Assembly: GCF_000003815.2 (NCBI RefSeq)
Contig: NC_049987.1
Location: forward strand, 22,939,442-22,975,140
Reading direction: 5' to 3'
DNA: 35,699 bases
Source of the DNA: Branchiostoma floridae
Taxonomy: Eukaryota > Chordata > Leptocardii > Amphioxiformes > Branchiostomatidae
Below, one piece after another: positions 1 to 10,483 of the stretch. Each line of letters starts with the position of its first letter. The stretch's first letter is position 1. The translations under genes and the position numbers were made by a program. The notes beneath the pieces are model-generated. The model was not told the origin of the DNA. It made no database searches and was given only the letters and a program-made list of their open reading frames with translations.

Positions 1-357
1 AAACAGCAGTGAGATACACCGCGTCGGTTATAGACACAGTGGATAATGGTTATAGACCCACTGCCCTTACGGCCGTAAAAAGGCTATGGCGCTACCTACG
101 GTAGAGTTAGGGTTAGGACTGACTAGGGTTGGACTACACCCTCCAGTAACTGTGAGGGACTACAGCAACAACGTAACAAAGAAACAAGTCATCAGCATAA
201 GTTGTGTATATTTATTGATACGATGTACTCTTTCATTTTTTGTTCCCATAGACAGACAGGCCGTCAGGCGGGGTCCTGGCTTGAAAATTTTACCCTTGCA
301 TTCGACTCATTGGACAGGGCTTCAATATGTATCAGCAATAATGGGTTGTATTTGTAG
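1..357. other. Intron of the partial upstream gene, with a dispersed repeat
   Basis: This stretch ends in the splice acceptor tttgtag at 351-357, so it is intron of the partial phospholipase gene that follows. Positions about 25-110 (a tract reading cactgcccttacggcc, then aaaggctatg) resemble about 10030-10080 in intron 7 of gene A, which suggests a dispersed repeat. An open frame begins at 86 and runs into the exon at 358, but only the part after the acceptor resembles the protein family. Confidence 0.5.
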
Positions 358-2047
358 GGACTACACCAAACAGCAGTGGGAGAGTAAGAAGTCTCACGAC
401 GCCTCCATCGCCAGGTTTAAGGCCATGCTGAAGCTGAAGGAAGAGAAGATAGACGAAGTGCTGAAGCTTCCTCCGGAGGAGAGACTGGACCGCTTCCTGG
501 AGGTATGGAACTGAAATTTTCACGGTCAGGGTTTAAGAAGATGCAGTAGGTACCTGGACTATCATGAATATGTAACAGCGTATTTTTTGTGTTTTGTTGT
601 AATGGTTGTCTTTTATATCATAGTTTTTATTCCCTTAAACTTCATGACAGGGTTTGGATAAATGAACCTGCTGGTAAACACGTGAAATACAAAGCAATTG
701 TGAAACTCGTAACTATGTATTGGACTCAACTATGTATGATACATCCGTGAATAGTTTCATAAGGTTGGTACGTCATTGAATAACGAGACTCTTTTTACAC
801 AACCATTGCTTTATTCTCACCGACGTTTCGGTGCCAACTGTCACCTTCTTCAGGGTAATTCTGACAGATTTACACTGCTGCAGTACACATGTGAATCAGC
901 TAGAATTGCCCTGAAGGTGACAGATGGTCAACGAAACGTTGGTATGAATAAAGAAACGGTTATGTTAAAAGGTTTTCTTTATTCTATGTACATTACGTGT
1001 GAAACGACAAGAGAATAACCTTAGATCTTTGTGTTCTTCCCAGCTCTTTACTGACGAGGACATAGCGGACATCGCCACGACTCGAGAGGGCGCCTTTCAT
1101 GTTCTGTTTGTTGACAGCACGGGTGAGGTGAGTGTAATCTATATCCTCTCTGGATCCGTGATGTATTGGTTTCTTGATGCTGCGGCTTCAAATAGTGTGG
1201 CATTGTGTGGCACAATTGATAAGGTGTATGGTCCAGACTAGGGCTGGGTATCGGTACAGCGTACCGGTACAAAACCGGTTTTTCTTATTGGACCGGTCCA
1301 GAAAAAATTAGGTGGACCGGATGTTGGACCGATTAGAAAATNNNNNNNNNNNNNNNNNNNNNNNNNNNNNNNNNNNNNNNNNNNNNNNNNNNNNNNNNNN
1401 NNNNNNNNNNNNNNNNNNNNNNNNNNNNNNNNNNNNNNNNNATAGCTCCCAGCATGTTTCAACCGCGAGATCTGACCTGGACGACAGGCTTCCTCATGAA
1501 GGTGAGGTAACAGTAGTCTTCTAGCAGAGGTTAGGCTCCAGATTGTTAGACGTCGTTACAGGTAACGTTACATGTATTTTTGCCGGGGTTTTAGTTTTTG
1601 TGCACCCAACAAGAACGCATAGAAAAGCGTCAAAGACAAGCCAAACCCTAACCTCTGCTTTGAAAACTGCGGAGAAAACTGTATTCATTTTTATGGTCTT
1701 ATGAAGTTTCATCGTATCGTCGTACACAAAGTAAAGCGATTACCGGTCCTCATAGCCTTTAAGTTTAAATGACCAGAAGTCTATGTCACGTGACCTGAAC
1801 GGAAGTGTGACATCAGCAACGGGTCAAAGGTGTCCGTCAGTCGGTATCGGCCCCCTTCTCTGTTTAGGGAAGGTCAATGGACTTTAAAGTAGATTTCCTC
1901 TCATCTTTTAATGCGTTTACGATGTTGTGAAGTCAGATCAAACTTTTTTTGATAAAATTTTTGAAAACATTTTACTGAATTTCACAGCAAGGAGCTGCGG
2001 CGACGATTGCGTTCCTGAGGCAGTACGTGGCGGAGAACGACCTGTGA
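358..2047 (+). CDS. Patatin-like phospholipase, 3' end only (diverged paralog of gene A)
   Basis: The sequence shows four exons matching exons 8, 9, 11 and 12 of gene A in order and phase: 358-502 (starts DYTKQQWESKK, ends before gtatgg), 1044-1127 (LFTDEDIADIATT, before gtgagt), 1442-1501 (starts in an assembly gap, ends TTGFLMK before gtgagg), and 1988-2047 (QGAAATIAFLRQYV, stop TGA 2045-2047). The counterpart of exon 10 and the start of exon 11 are probably in the N run 1342-1441. Intron 11 resembles that of gene A, sharing a tcacgtgac stretch and a ggtatc/ggcccc stretch near 1780-1850 and 14870-14940. The catalytic exons would lie left of the window, so activity cannot be judged. It could also be a 3'-only pseudogene fragment, but the open frames and good splice sites argue otherwise. 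Confidence 0.75.
780..980. mobile_element. Fold-back MITE-like element in an intron
   Basis: Imperfect inverted arms: 5' arm about 797-865 (acgtttcggtgccaactgtc, then the cttcttcaggg stretch) and 3' arm about 905-965 (ccctgaaggtgacag, then caacgaaacgttgg). The same arm motif (a CGTTTCG core, a GTCTGTCAGAC-like step, then TTCNTCAG) recurs near 2300, 10955 and 13090. No open frame is present, so it would be non-autonomous. Confidence 0.6.
1250..1341. repeat. GGTACCGGT-rich dispersed repeat beside an assembly gap
   Basis: The text before the N run is built from short palindromes (gtaccggtac, ggaccggtcc) and ends attagaaaat. The same words occur inside the intron-10 element of gene A at about 13631-13745, again ending aattagaaaat. 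It is probably the cause of the assembly break. Confidence 0.5.
1342..1441. other. Assembly gap (100 N)
   Basis: Unknown sequence of unknown true length. It hides the start of the exon that ends at 1501 and probably the exon equivalent to exon 10 of gene A. Confidence 0.95.
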
Positions 2048-2563
2048 CGGGGCTGAATACACAGAACGACAGGAAACAACTGGATATAACAATAATTTAT
2101 GTTAGCCTGGGTACCAAATGGATAGTAGTTCGCGCCGACGTTTATTATACACTATATACAACCTCTTCTCACTCCGCCGTGTATTATACACAATATACAG
2201 GACTATTCATAACAGAAAATTAGCTTATAGAATTGTACGGTTTGTATACGTACTAGTCCATGTGTCATAGGGGTTTTCTTTTACACAACCAGTTTTTTCT
2301 CACCTGCCAACGTTTCGATGTCAGACATCTTCCTCAGAGCTTCTAACTGGAGTTCTACTTCTCGCCGCTATGTGTGGCCAATGTAGGTGGCGCTTTTACG
2401 ACGAGAACACTATCCCAAACGTACACTATGTACGGTTCTCTGCTTTTCCAGAAGCGAACATATATGGGAGCTAACTACTACCCGGATGTTGCTCAAGCAA
2501 GATCTATGTACAATTCTTACTTGGTACAAACAACAGCCGAAGTTACGGTGACCTCAGGGCAAT
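2048..2563. other. Intergenic, with half a fold-back element
   Basis: No gene is supported. Positions about 2275-2420 hold one arm of the CGTTTCGATGTC fold-back family, including the words tcttcctcagagcttctaac and gtaggtggcgctttt also found in the complete copy at 13031-13336. No opposite arm is visible, so this copy is broken. No AATAAA was seen close after the stop at 2047. Confidence 0.5.
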
Positions 2564-2704
2564 GAATCTCCAAGTAGATCATACGGTGGCATAAAATGAT
2601 ATCATTAAGCTGGCCAAAGAGTGTGGCTAACCAAGAAGTGTCCAATTGGTCACTCCTTAACCAGTTTATGATCTTACCCCACAGGAGGATCTGCTTGGAG
2701 ATTG
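2564..2704. mobile_element. MITE with 9-bp target duplication (Mutator-like)
   Basis: Terminal inverted repeats AATCTCCAAGTAGATC (left) and GATCTGCTTGGAGATT (right) are flanked by an exact 9-bp direct repeat CAGGGCAAT at 2555-2563 and 2705-2713. A 9-bp duplication is typical of Mutator-like elements; the assignment is inferred from that and not from a transposase. A second copy lies at 34500-34662. Confidence 0.75.
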
Positions 2705-2832
2705 CAGGGCAATACTGATTGGTTCTGCTAGGTGTCGCTGCTAACAATGCGGTCCCAAACGCAAAGTAGTGTCATACATACATGCGGCCCCAAACGCGAT
2801 GTAGTGTTACATACATGTATACAAGAATGATA

Positions 2833-3006
2833 CAGTAGAAGCCGCTTAATTGCACGGCCTATTTACCAGTGAATTTGGTGCAATAATCCGGCTGGTGCAA
2901 TAATGCGAAGTTATCCAGCTAGACCGCACCGATTTGGGATTCTGGGATTCCGTGCAGTTAACAGAAGTGTGCGTTAATCCGATGTGCAATTAACTGGCTT
3001 CCACTG
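2833..3006. mobile_element. MITE with TA target duplication (pogo/mariner-like termini)
   Basis: Left terminus CAGTAGAAGCCGCTTAATTG and right terminus ending AACTGGCTTCCACTG form inverted repeats. They are flanked by TA at 2831-2832 and 3007-3008. Only 174 bp long, with no coding capacity. The CAGTRGAAGCC-type end suggests the pogo branch of Tc1/mariner, but this is a guess from the termini. Confidence 0.65.
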
Positions 3007-3009
3007 TAA

Positions 3010-3348
3010 TCATCATCGTTCATTGAAACGTCTGCTGTTGATATTGTACATAGGTCCTAGTTCTGAATAAAGGACTTGTTTATCCTGTGGGTTTCCAATC
3101 TTTAATGAAAGAAACAACGAACGATGTCTCAATGTCGTCACTGGTCGTCATGGAGATACCTGTGTTTTGTACCATGCTTCGATTGCGGGGGCTTTTAGAA
3201 CTCAGAGTTAGGACAAATAGTATGCTAGTTACGCAATAAACGATCTTATAACCCTTATAACATTTGTACCGTGAATGCATTGTATTTTTATCTTTTTGGA
3301 AGGGGTGCTCAATTGCCACCACGTAAAAATGACTCTAAGGTCATCTTA
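3010..3348. other. Intergenic, nothing recognised
   Basis: No conserved frame, tandem repeat or clear terminal repeat was seen. An AATAAA occurs at 3066-3071, but no transcript end can be tied to it. Confidence 0.4.
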
Positions 3349-4420
3349 AAATTGTATGCCTTTCATAAGGTTGGTCATAAGCGCCTGATCAGGAAGCTGC
3401 AGTGGTTTGGAGTAGAGCCAGAAACAAGAGACTGGATCGAGGACTTTCTTTACAAACGAACACAGTCAGTGGTTGTTGAGGGTTGCATGTCAAGTAAACT
3501 AGAGGTGATCTCAGGCGTCCCTCAGGGCTCGGTACTCGGACCATGTTTGTTTTTGTACTATATAAATGACATAGCCGAAAACCTACAGTTCACCACACGC
3601 CTCTTTGCAGATGACACTATAATTTACATGATCATTTCTTGTCTGGATGACGCCCAAAAACTCCAGGCAGACCTCGACACTCTGACTCATTGGGAAGACA
3701 AATGGATGATGGAGTTCCATCCAAACAAATGTGAGGTTCTAACCATCTGCAGGAAGAAAACCCCCATCGTGTTTGACTATACATTACATGAACACATACT
3801 AAAGCATATCAGCTGTGTCAAGGTCAAGTACCTTGGTGTTACAATAACAGAAGACTTAAGATGGGACCAACATATTGAAACACGTGTCAACAAAATCTTC
3901 AAACACACTGAACTTCCTGAAACGAAATATCAATGTTTCAAACCCCCATATCAAAGCCCGCGCATATAAAACCTTGGTACGTCCTATATATCGGAGTACT
4001 GCCAGACGGTATGGGATCCCTACACCCACAACAATGTTAAAACCCTAGAGGCCGTACAAAGACGTGCCGCACGTTGTGTTCTTCACCGCTATCTCAGGCA
4101 GTCAGGCGTGTCTAACATGCTCAGCTCACTTGATTGGTCCACACTGGTAGAGAGGAGACAAGAAGCACGACTTCATATGCTTTATAAAATCCAAAACAAA
4201 CTTGTCTCTTCCGCCATGCCACTGTCCACCAAGGTTCACCTGAGACCCACCCGCACAGAGAACAGCCTTGCCTTTCGAATTCCTCCATCTAGAACTGACT
4301 ACCACCGGTACTCTTTCCATCAAAACAGCTCGCGAATGGAATGTTACGAACAAAATACCTTTGCTGTACGTGTTTGCTCTCACAACATAGGTGCAGATCA
4401 TGGCGACAAAACAGATTACA
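3349..4420 (+). pseudogene. Non-LTR retrotransposon reverse transcriptase remnant
   Basis: A frame over about 3349-3966 carries AFHKVGHKRL (an AFDKV-type motif A remnant with the D replaced by H), SGVPQGSVLGPCLF (motif B), FADDTIIYM (the catalytic FADD of motif C) and VKYLGVTI. After a frame break near 3915-3970 homology resumes with QTVWDPYTHNNVKTLEAVQR, RRAARCV and SSLDWSTLVERR, the usual tail after the reverse transcriptase of CR1/L2/Jockey-type elements. The endonuclease and the N-terminal part of the reverse transcriptase are missing, and the 3' tail is not clear. The frame break and 5' truncation mean it is dead. Confidence 0.9.
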
Positions 4421-4434
4421 GTTATGTACAGTGA

Positions 4435-4833
4435 TATACGAATGCAATATCTCACCCCGGTTCACGAACAGCAGTTTATATTTGCCTGAAAAATATGTCC
4501 TGAAATCAAATCTAATATATTGATCCTTTATCTCAAAATACGTCGGTTGGATGGTATATTTGCCTAAAAATATCGATTCTAATGATTGAAAATATGAAAC
4601 AGAAGACAAATTTACTTCTCTCAAAGTAATGACAATGCATATGATTTGCAGATGCCGTGGTGACAACATTAGCATGGTTTGGGTGGCACACCCGCATAGT
4701 TCTCATGACCTATTCAAGATCTTTTGTCATGAACAAGAGCATTTTCCCCAGAGGCAAATCTGGCTTTACGCAGAAAGTTGTGCGACAACTTTTCACCCAC
4801 AGATACAGGCTCACACACAGAAGTCTTTTCAAG
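4435..4833 (+). promoter_or_regulatory. 5' flank and probable 5' UTR/promoter of gene A
   Basis: The last 80 bases before the start codon (ttgtgcgacaacttttcac, then ccacagatacaggctcacac) match the region upstream of both first exons of gene B, so part is probably transcribed leader. The context ttcaagATGG has a purine at -3 and G at +4. The frame stays open upstream to about 4657, but the conserved protein begins at 4834. No firm TATA box or transcription start was identified. Confidence 0.4.
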
Positions 4834-7800
4834 ATGGGGGGAGGAGAGTCCAAACCAACAGTCGAGGCCAAGCTTCCCGAACTTGGAGCAGAGAGGTTTC
4901 GAAAGTACAACTTTCCTTTTGAGAACATCGTGATGGAAGGGGGAGGAGCCAAGGGGATCGCCTATATCGGGGCGGTCAAGGTAAGGGGTTTTCGTAGTTG
5001 TTTACCTTCAACATGAACAATCACAAAGCCAACCTGCGTTTGGACTTTTAGGTCGGAAGAGTTAGAGTCTTTGGAAGATATGGTACTCTTTAGTCTCGTA
5101 TTTGAGGAGAGCTCACTATTCGAACAAGTTATTAGATAGGCCATCATAGTTAAAGACAAGTGTTAGGGTACGCAAAGGTGCGCTTGGTTCAAATGTGTCC
5201 GGCCTGCACAGCTGTACTTAACAGTCATTGCCTTGAGGCTGATTTGTCTGGTTAGTAATTATATACATAAGAACCGAACAATTGTAGTGAAGGGGGTTGT
5301 ATCCCCTCCAAACTCAAATCTAGGGTAACCATGTCGCCTTTTTCATGGGTAATGAGAGGTTACAGTTAATGTGGGGTCGATATATTTCGCCTGACCAATT
5401 AAGGGCAAGGCTCACGGTGTGTAAAATGGGTGTTTACCTCAAAGCCCTAAGGCTAGAAGCAACTTTCTGCTTGGGCAATCCTAATGACACCATGTGGTGA
5501 CCTTACTTCCCCGGTGAACTAGTCTGATGGATACAAGGTTCTGTCATTGTCCTTGCTAAGAATTGTACGTCAACGCGTCCACCACATGTGACCGCGACTA
5601 AGGCTAACGCCACGCTTCCAAACCGGGGCCCGACCGGGCTGTTTGTTGAAACGAAAAATAGAAATACATAGCATTACATAAAAATATACACAAAGAATAG
5701 TCTCTTTACGTATTGTTGGTGTCTTTTCTATCATACTTTTCGTTCCCGAAAGCTGTCCGGTCGGGCCCCGGTTTGGAAATGTGACGTAGGCCTTGACAAG
5801 AACAATTTCCCCAGGTTTTGGAGGACGCGGGGATCATGAAGAACATCAAACGGTTCGCCGGCACCAGCGCAGGCGCAATCACGGCCGGCTTCGTGGCGGC
5901 GGGAATGTCGTCTGGTGACGTGCTGGACGTCATGAACAAGACGGACATGCCGACTGTACTCCTGGGTATTATTTGAATTATAATTGATATATTTAGTCGT
6001 CTTACATTACTAGGTACCACGTTCTCTCGCTATCCCCTTTCTCTGTTTGTCCCTCTGTCTCTCCCTCTCTGTCTTTCACCTTATCTGTCTCTCTTCCTGT
6101 CTCTTACCTATCTCTGTTTGTTTCTCTGTCTCTATCTGTCTGTCTCTCCCTCTTTCACCTTAGCTGTCTCTCTCACCTATCTCTGTTTGTTTCTCTGTCT
6201 CTCTGTCTGTCTCTCCCTCTTTCTCTCACCTTCTCTGTCTCTCGTTCTGTCTCTCACCTATCTCTGTTTGTTTCTTCCCCCCTCTCTGTCTGTCTCTGCC
6301 TGTGTCTCGGCGGCGGGCATGTCTGTCGAGGACGTGCTGAACGTCATCAACAAGACGGACATGCCGACTGTCCTGCTGGGTAGGTCAGACGTTCTCTCAC
6401 CCTCTCTCTTTCTCTCTCTCTGTCCGTGTTTCTCTGTCCGTGTGTCTGTCCGTTTGTGTCTCAGTCTGTTTCTCTGCCCGCTGTCTCTTTCTCTCTGTTT
6501 CTCCCCTTAGCCCTCTCGGTTCGTCTCTGTCTGCTTTGTCTCTGCCTAAGTCTCTCTCTGTGTCTCTGTCTGTACCCTCCCCCTCCCTCTCTTTCTCTCT
6601 CACCTCTATCCGTCTTTGTCTCTGGCTGTGTCTCAGTTCATATATCTGTTTTGTCCTTGTGTCTCTGTCTATCTCATTCTTTCTCTCTGTCTCTCCCCCT
6701 CTCTCTGTTTATCTGTCTGTCTGTCTCTCTCTGTCTGTTTGCCTCTATCTCTCTCTGTTCTAATCTCTATGTCTCTTTCTGGCCGGGCTTTTCTCTGTAA
6801 GTCTCGCTCTTTCTCTGTTTCTCTCCCTGTCTCCGTCTCGCTTTCTCTCTCTCTTTCTTTTTCTCTTAGTGTGTCTCACTCTGCCTATTTTCCCATCTGT
6901 CTCTCTCTCGTTATTTCTCTATCTCCGTCCCTCTCTCTCTCTCTCTCTCTCTCTCGCTCTATTTCTCTCTCAACATTTTGCTATATTCAATGGTACTTAT
7001 GGGGTATTACGATGCGTTTGAAAGACTGAAGTGCCTAATCATAATTTCAGACGGGCGAAGCTGGATGTGGAAGCACGTTGGCGCTCTGTACGATCTGCTG
7101 AACAACTTCGGCGTGTACAGGGGCCAGTCGTTCCTGGAATGGTACGGAGAAACCCTCCGACAGCACTTCGAGAAGAAAAGCGCGGAAAGTGAAGAGATGA
7201 AAGAACTCTACCATGGCCTGACGGGGGACATCAACTTTGCACAGGTGGGTAACCCTAGTTCACCTTACAAANNNNNNNNNNNNNNNNNNNNNNNNNNNNN
7301 NNNNNNNNNNNNNNNNNNNNNNNNNNNNNNNNNNNNNNNNNNNNNNNNNNNNNNNNNNNNNNNNNNNNNNNACACACACACACATTCACACACACACACA
7401 CACACGTACAAACACACACACACATACAGACACACACACAGACATGCACACACACACACACACACACACAGACACACGCACGCATACAGTGTCACTCGTA
7501 CATATAAAGCCCTAACGAATAGGTAACTTGTTTCCCCCAGCTATCCGAGGCCCTTGGTGTGGAGTTCTGTACAGTGGCTTACAACACGCAGACTAAACAG
7601 GAGAACTACTTCCACGTCAAGACATCGCCTCTGCTCTTCCTGCGGGAGGCAGTGCGCATGTCTATGTCTATTCCAGGTAAGGCTAGGGTTTGAGTGTAAG
7701 ACTAGGGCTTGGTACTAGGCCCTGGTGTTGGCTTAGAGTCGAGGTTAAATTTAGGGCTTGGTTGGAGTTTTGGGTTAAGGTTAGGATAAAGGCGGGGTTA

Positions 7801-10430
7801 GGGTCAGGACTCGGCCTAAGTGTTGGGTTGAAGTTAGGTAAGGGTCAGGGTAAAGGTTAGGGTTAGAGTTGGGTTAGGGTTTAGGGTTAGGGGTTAGAGG
7901 TTAGGGTTAGGGTTAGGGGTTAGCGTCAGGGTTCGGGGAAAGGTTAGGGTTAAGGTTAGGATAAAGGCGGGGTTAGGGTCAGGACTCGGCCTAAGTGTTG
8001 GGTTGAAGTTAGGTAAGGGTCAGGGTAAAGGTTAGGGTTAGAGTTGGGTTAGGGTTAGGGTTGGGGTTAGAGGTTAGAGTTAGGGTTTAGGGTCAGGGGT
8101 TAGAGGTTAGGGTTAGGGTTAGGGTTAGGGTTAGGGTTAGGGGTTAGCGTCAGGGTTCGGGGAAAGGTTAGGGTTAATGTTAGGGTTAAGGTTGGGGCTC
8201 GTCCTAGGTGTTAGGTTAGAGTTAAGACTTGGCCTAGGTGTTGGGTTAGGGTTAGATATCGGCCGAGGTGTTTGATTAAGGTTTGGGTTAGGACTTGGTC
8301 TATCCGTTGATTGAGGGTTAGGGTTAGGCAAATTCATCCACAAGAACTGCTTGATTAAAAAATGCCAGCGCTAAAACGGCGTAAGAAGCGTTTCGACACT
8401 TTCCTTTCAGTCGTGTATCAGCCGTACAAAGTCGAGGATAAGGAGACCGAGCCCCATTGGATCGACGGAGGCGTCTGCGCCAACTTCCCCGTGTACTGCT
8501 TTGATGGTAAGGTCTTCTACCAACCGCGTGTCGAAAAACATGAGAGGCCCATGTGTGTGTAGTAAGATAGAAAAAAACGAAATTTGACTTGACGTTACGT
8601 TGTTGCGTTGTGCTTTGCAAGGGGTGCCTGTGTGGCGCAACGGCTAGAGCGTTGGAATCAGAATCATTAGGTCCTGAGTTCGATACTCGCCATGCCCCTG
8701 CCCCCATGACGGTGGAGTGACTCCCACCGAGCCTCATGGCTAATCTGTCTAAAGGTGCCCCAAAACACCTACGGATTTGGAGCTGCCAGTGTGACAACAT
8801 CTGCACACTTGCCACTAAGATCCGTGAATGTTTTTTTTTTTGCAATAATGCATCCCCATCATGTTGTGTGTGTTTGAGTCTGTCTGTCTGTCTGTTTGTT
8901 TGTTTGGCTGTCTGTCTTTCCAACATTTAATGAGCCATAGATATGATGATGATGGGCTTGGTAGTCGATTCTAGACGTCCTGGCGAATTTCCTTGAAGTA
9001 TTAAATAAACTTCCATTTTTGGTTTCTAACTTTCATCGCATATTTTAAGAGGATTTTAACAAATCATTTACACTTCGTTGTAGGTTGGTGGCTGTCAATG
9101 GAGGAGGGCTGCTGTTTCCATAGCCGTCTAGGGGAGACGCAGGACAGGGAGACGGTCAGGAGGGCGTTCCTTCCCGCATACAGTTTCGAGCGGTTCACGC
9201 CGGAAGGAGACGAGGAAGAAAAGAAGGCGAAGAAGAAGAAAACGATCGGGTTGCTGCTGGTAACATTACATGTTGCATGCATTTTTGTCTACGACACAGA
9301 TTGACCTATACACATTGCTATCGTTGTTCTAACCCATGTAGTGCCTAGTGACACACAGATCATCAGCATGTTTTGTTGCTGTTTCCGTAGCATGGTATAT
9401 TTTACAGGGAGAGGTTGCTAGCTCTTCCCTTTATGTGGTCGAGGCACATCCTCGAACACGGGACCCGCATTTTATGTCCTTTTAGAAAGGCGTTGCAGCT
9501 CTAACGCAACGATATGTATATAACAACAGTCACACAAGAGTACATTATTCAAATAGTTAACGTTAATTGGTTCACTTTTTCGACTGAACAGCACGAGTCT
9601 TTGTCAAGAAATGAGCAATACACTGCTGTCGCGACATACCGTTATGCAGAGAGAACACGCGACTCAGTAAGCAGTGGGTCATAGGTTACAGGAAGTCTAT
9701 GGCACAAGAGTACATTAAGTCAACCAGGGATATCCACAGCACCCCCCTTCCTATAAGTGCAAATGTTAGCTGTCACCATTCCTAATGTCCATGCTTCACT
9801 TTTCCATTATAAACTTTCCCCCCCATGCCACAGTATTCAGAAGGTGACCCTGAACTATACCAGGACAAGTTCACAGATCGCGTCCGCAACTTCACAGACC
9901 AGCACCAGGAACTGAAGAAGGAAGCCATCAAGCCGGACACAGAGAAGCGTCGGTACGTACATGTATGATGATTTCCACATCTTGGAGGTGTGGGAAGGAG
10001 AGGGATAGGCTACGCCTTCTAACATCATACCATAGACACACCTCACTGCTTTTACGGCCTCAAAAAGCTATGTGACTACCTGTACCTTCTGTCTGTTCCT
10101 TGTTTGTGGCCCTGTTAGAATAAGTTGCAAACTTAAGTGCAGTGCCACATTGTCCTTGTCAGTCTTATAGCAAATAAAAACGCGCCTGCTGTTCCATGGC
10201 AAGCTGCTATGGGCCCTATATCAATAGCTGACTGCCACACACAAAAATCAACACCATGGCATGTATAGGGCAAAATATACAACAACTGGAAGTTCTGCTG
10301 AAGTACCAAGGTCACACACCAGGGGACCTGACCTTCATCTTCCCCACCACTTACCACAAAAAACATCATTCAGAGGCCCTAATGTTATGCTGATCACAAA
10401 TATTCGGAAACACAAACAGACACACTCGTA

Positions 10431-10483
<53 letters not shown>

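Noticed and set aside
3271-3348. Start of the 232-residue frame taken as the start of the reverse transcriptase.
   Set aside because: The first 26 or so residues show no similarity to the enzyme; homology starts around AFHKVGHKRL, so the upstream part is flanking sequence.
4657-4833. Upstream in-frame extension of exon 1 of gene A by 59 residues.
   Set aside because: The similarity to gene B in this part is at leader/promoter level, and both B first exons start at the matching ATG. The ATG at 4834 has a good context.
6118-6800. Several overlapping open frames rich in Ser, Leu and Cys (up to 130 residues).
   Set aside because: They are translations of a TCTCTG microsatellite in intron 2 of gene A and are open in all frames because of the low-complexity sequence.
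8137-8343. Asn/Pro-rich frame on the minus strand.
   Set aside because: It is the complement of the TTAGGG-type repeat.
8621-8700. tRNA gene candidate with A and B boxes.
   Set aside because: The anticodon arm does not form properly, the acceptor stem is imperfect, and the sequence continues as a SINE body. The B box at 19054-19064 is also in a SINE.
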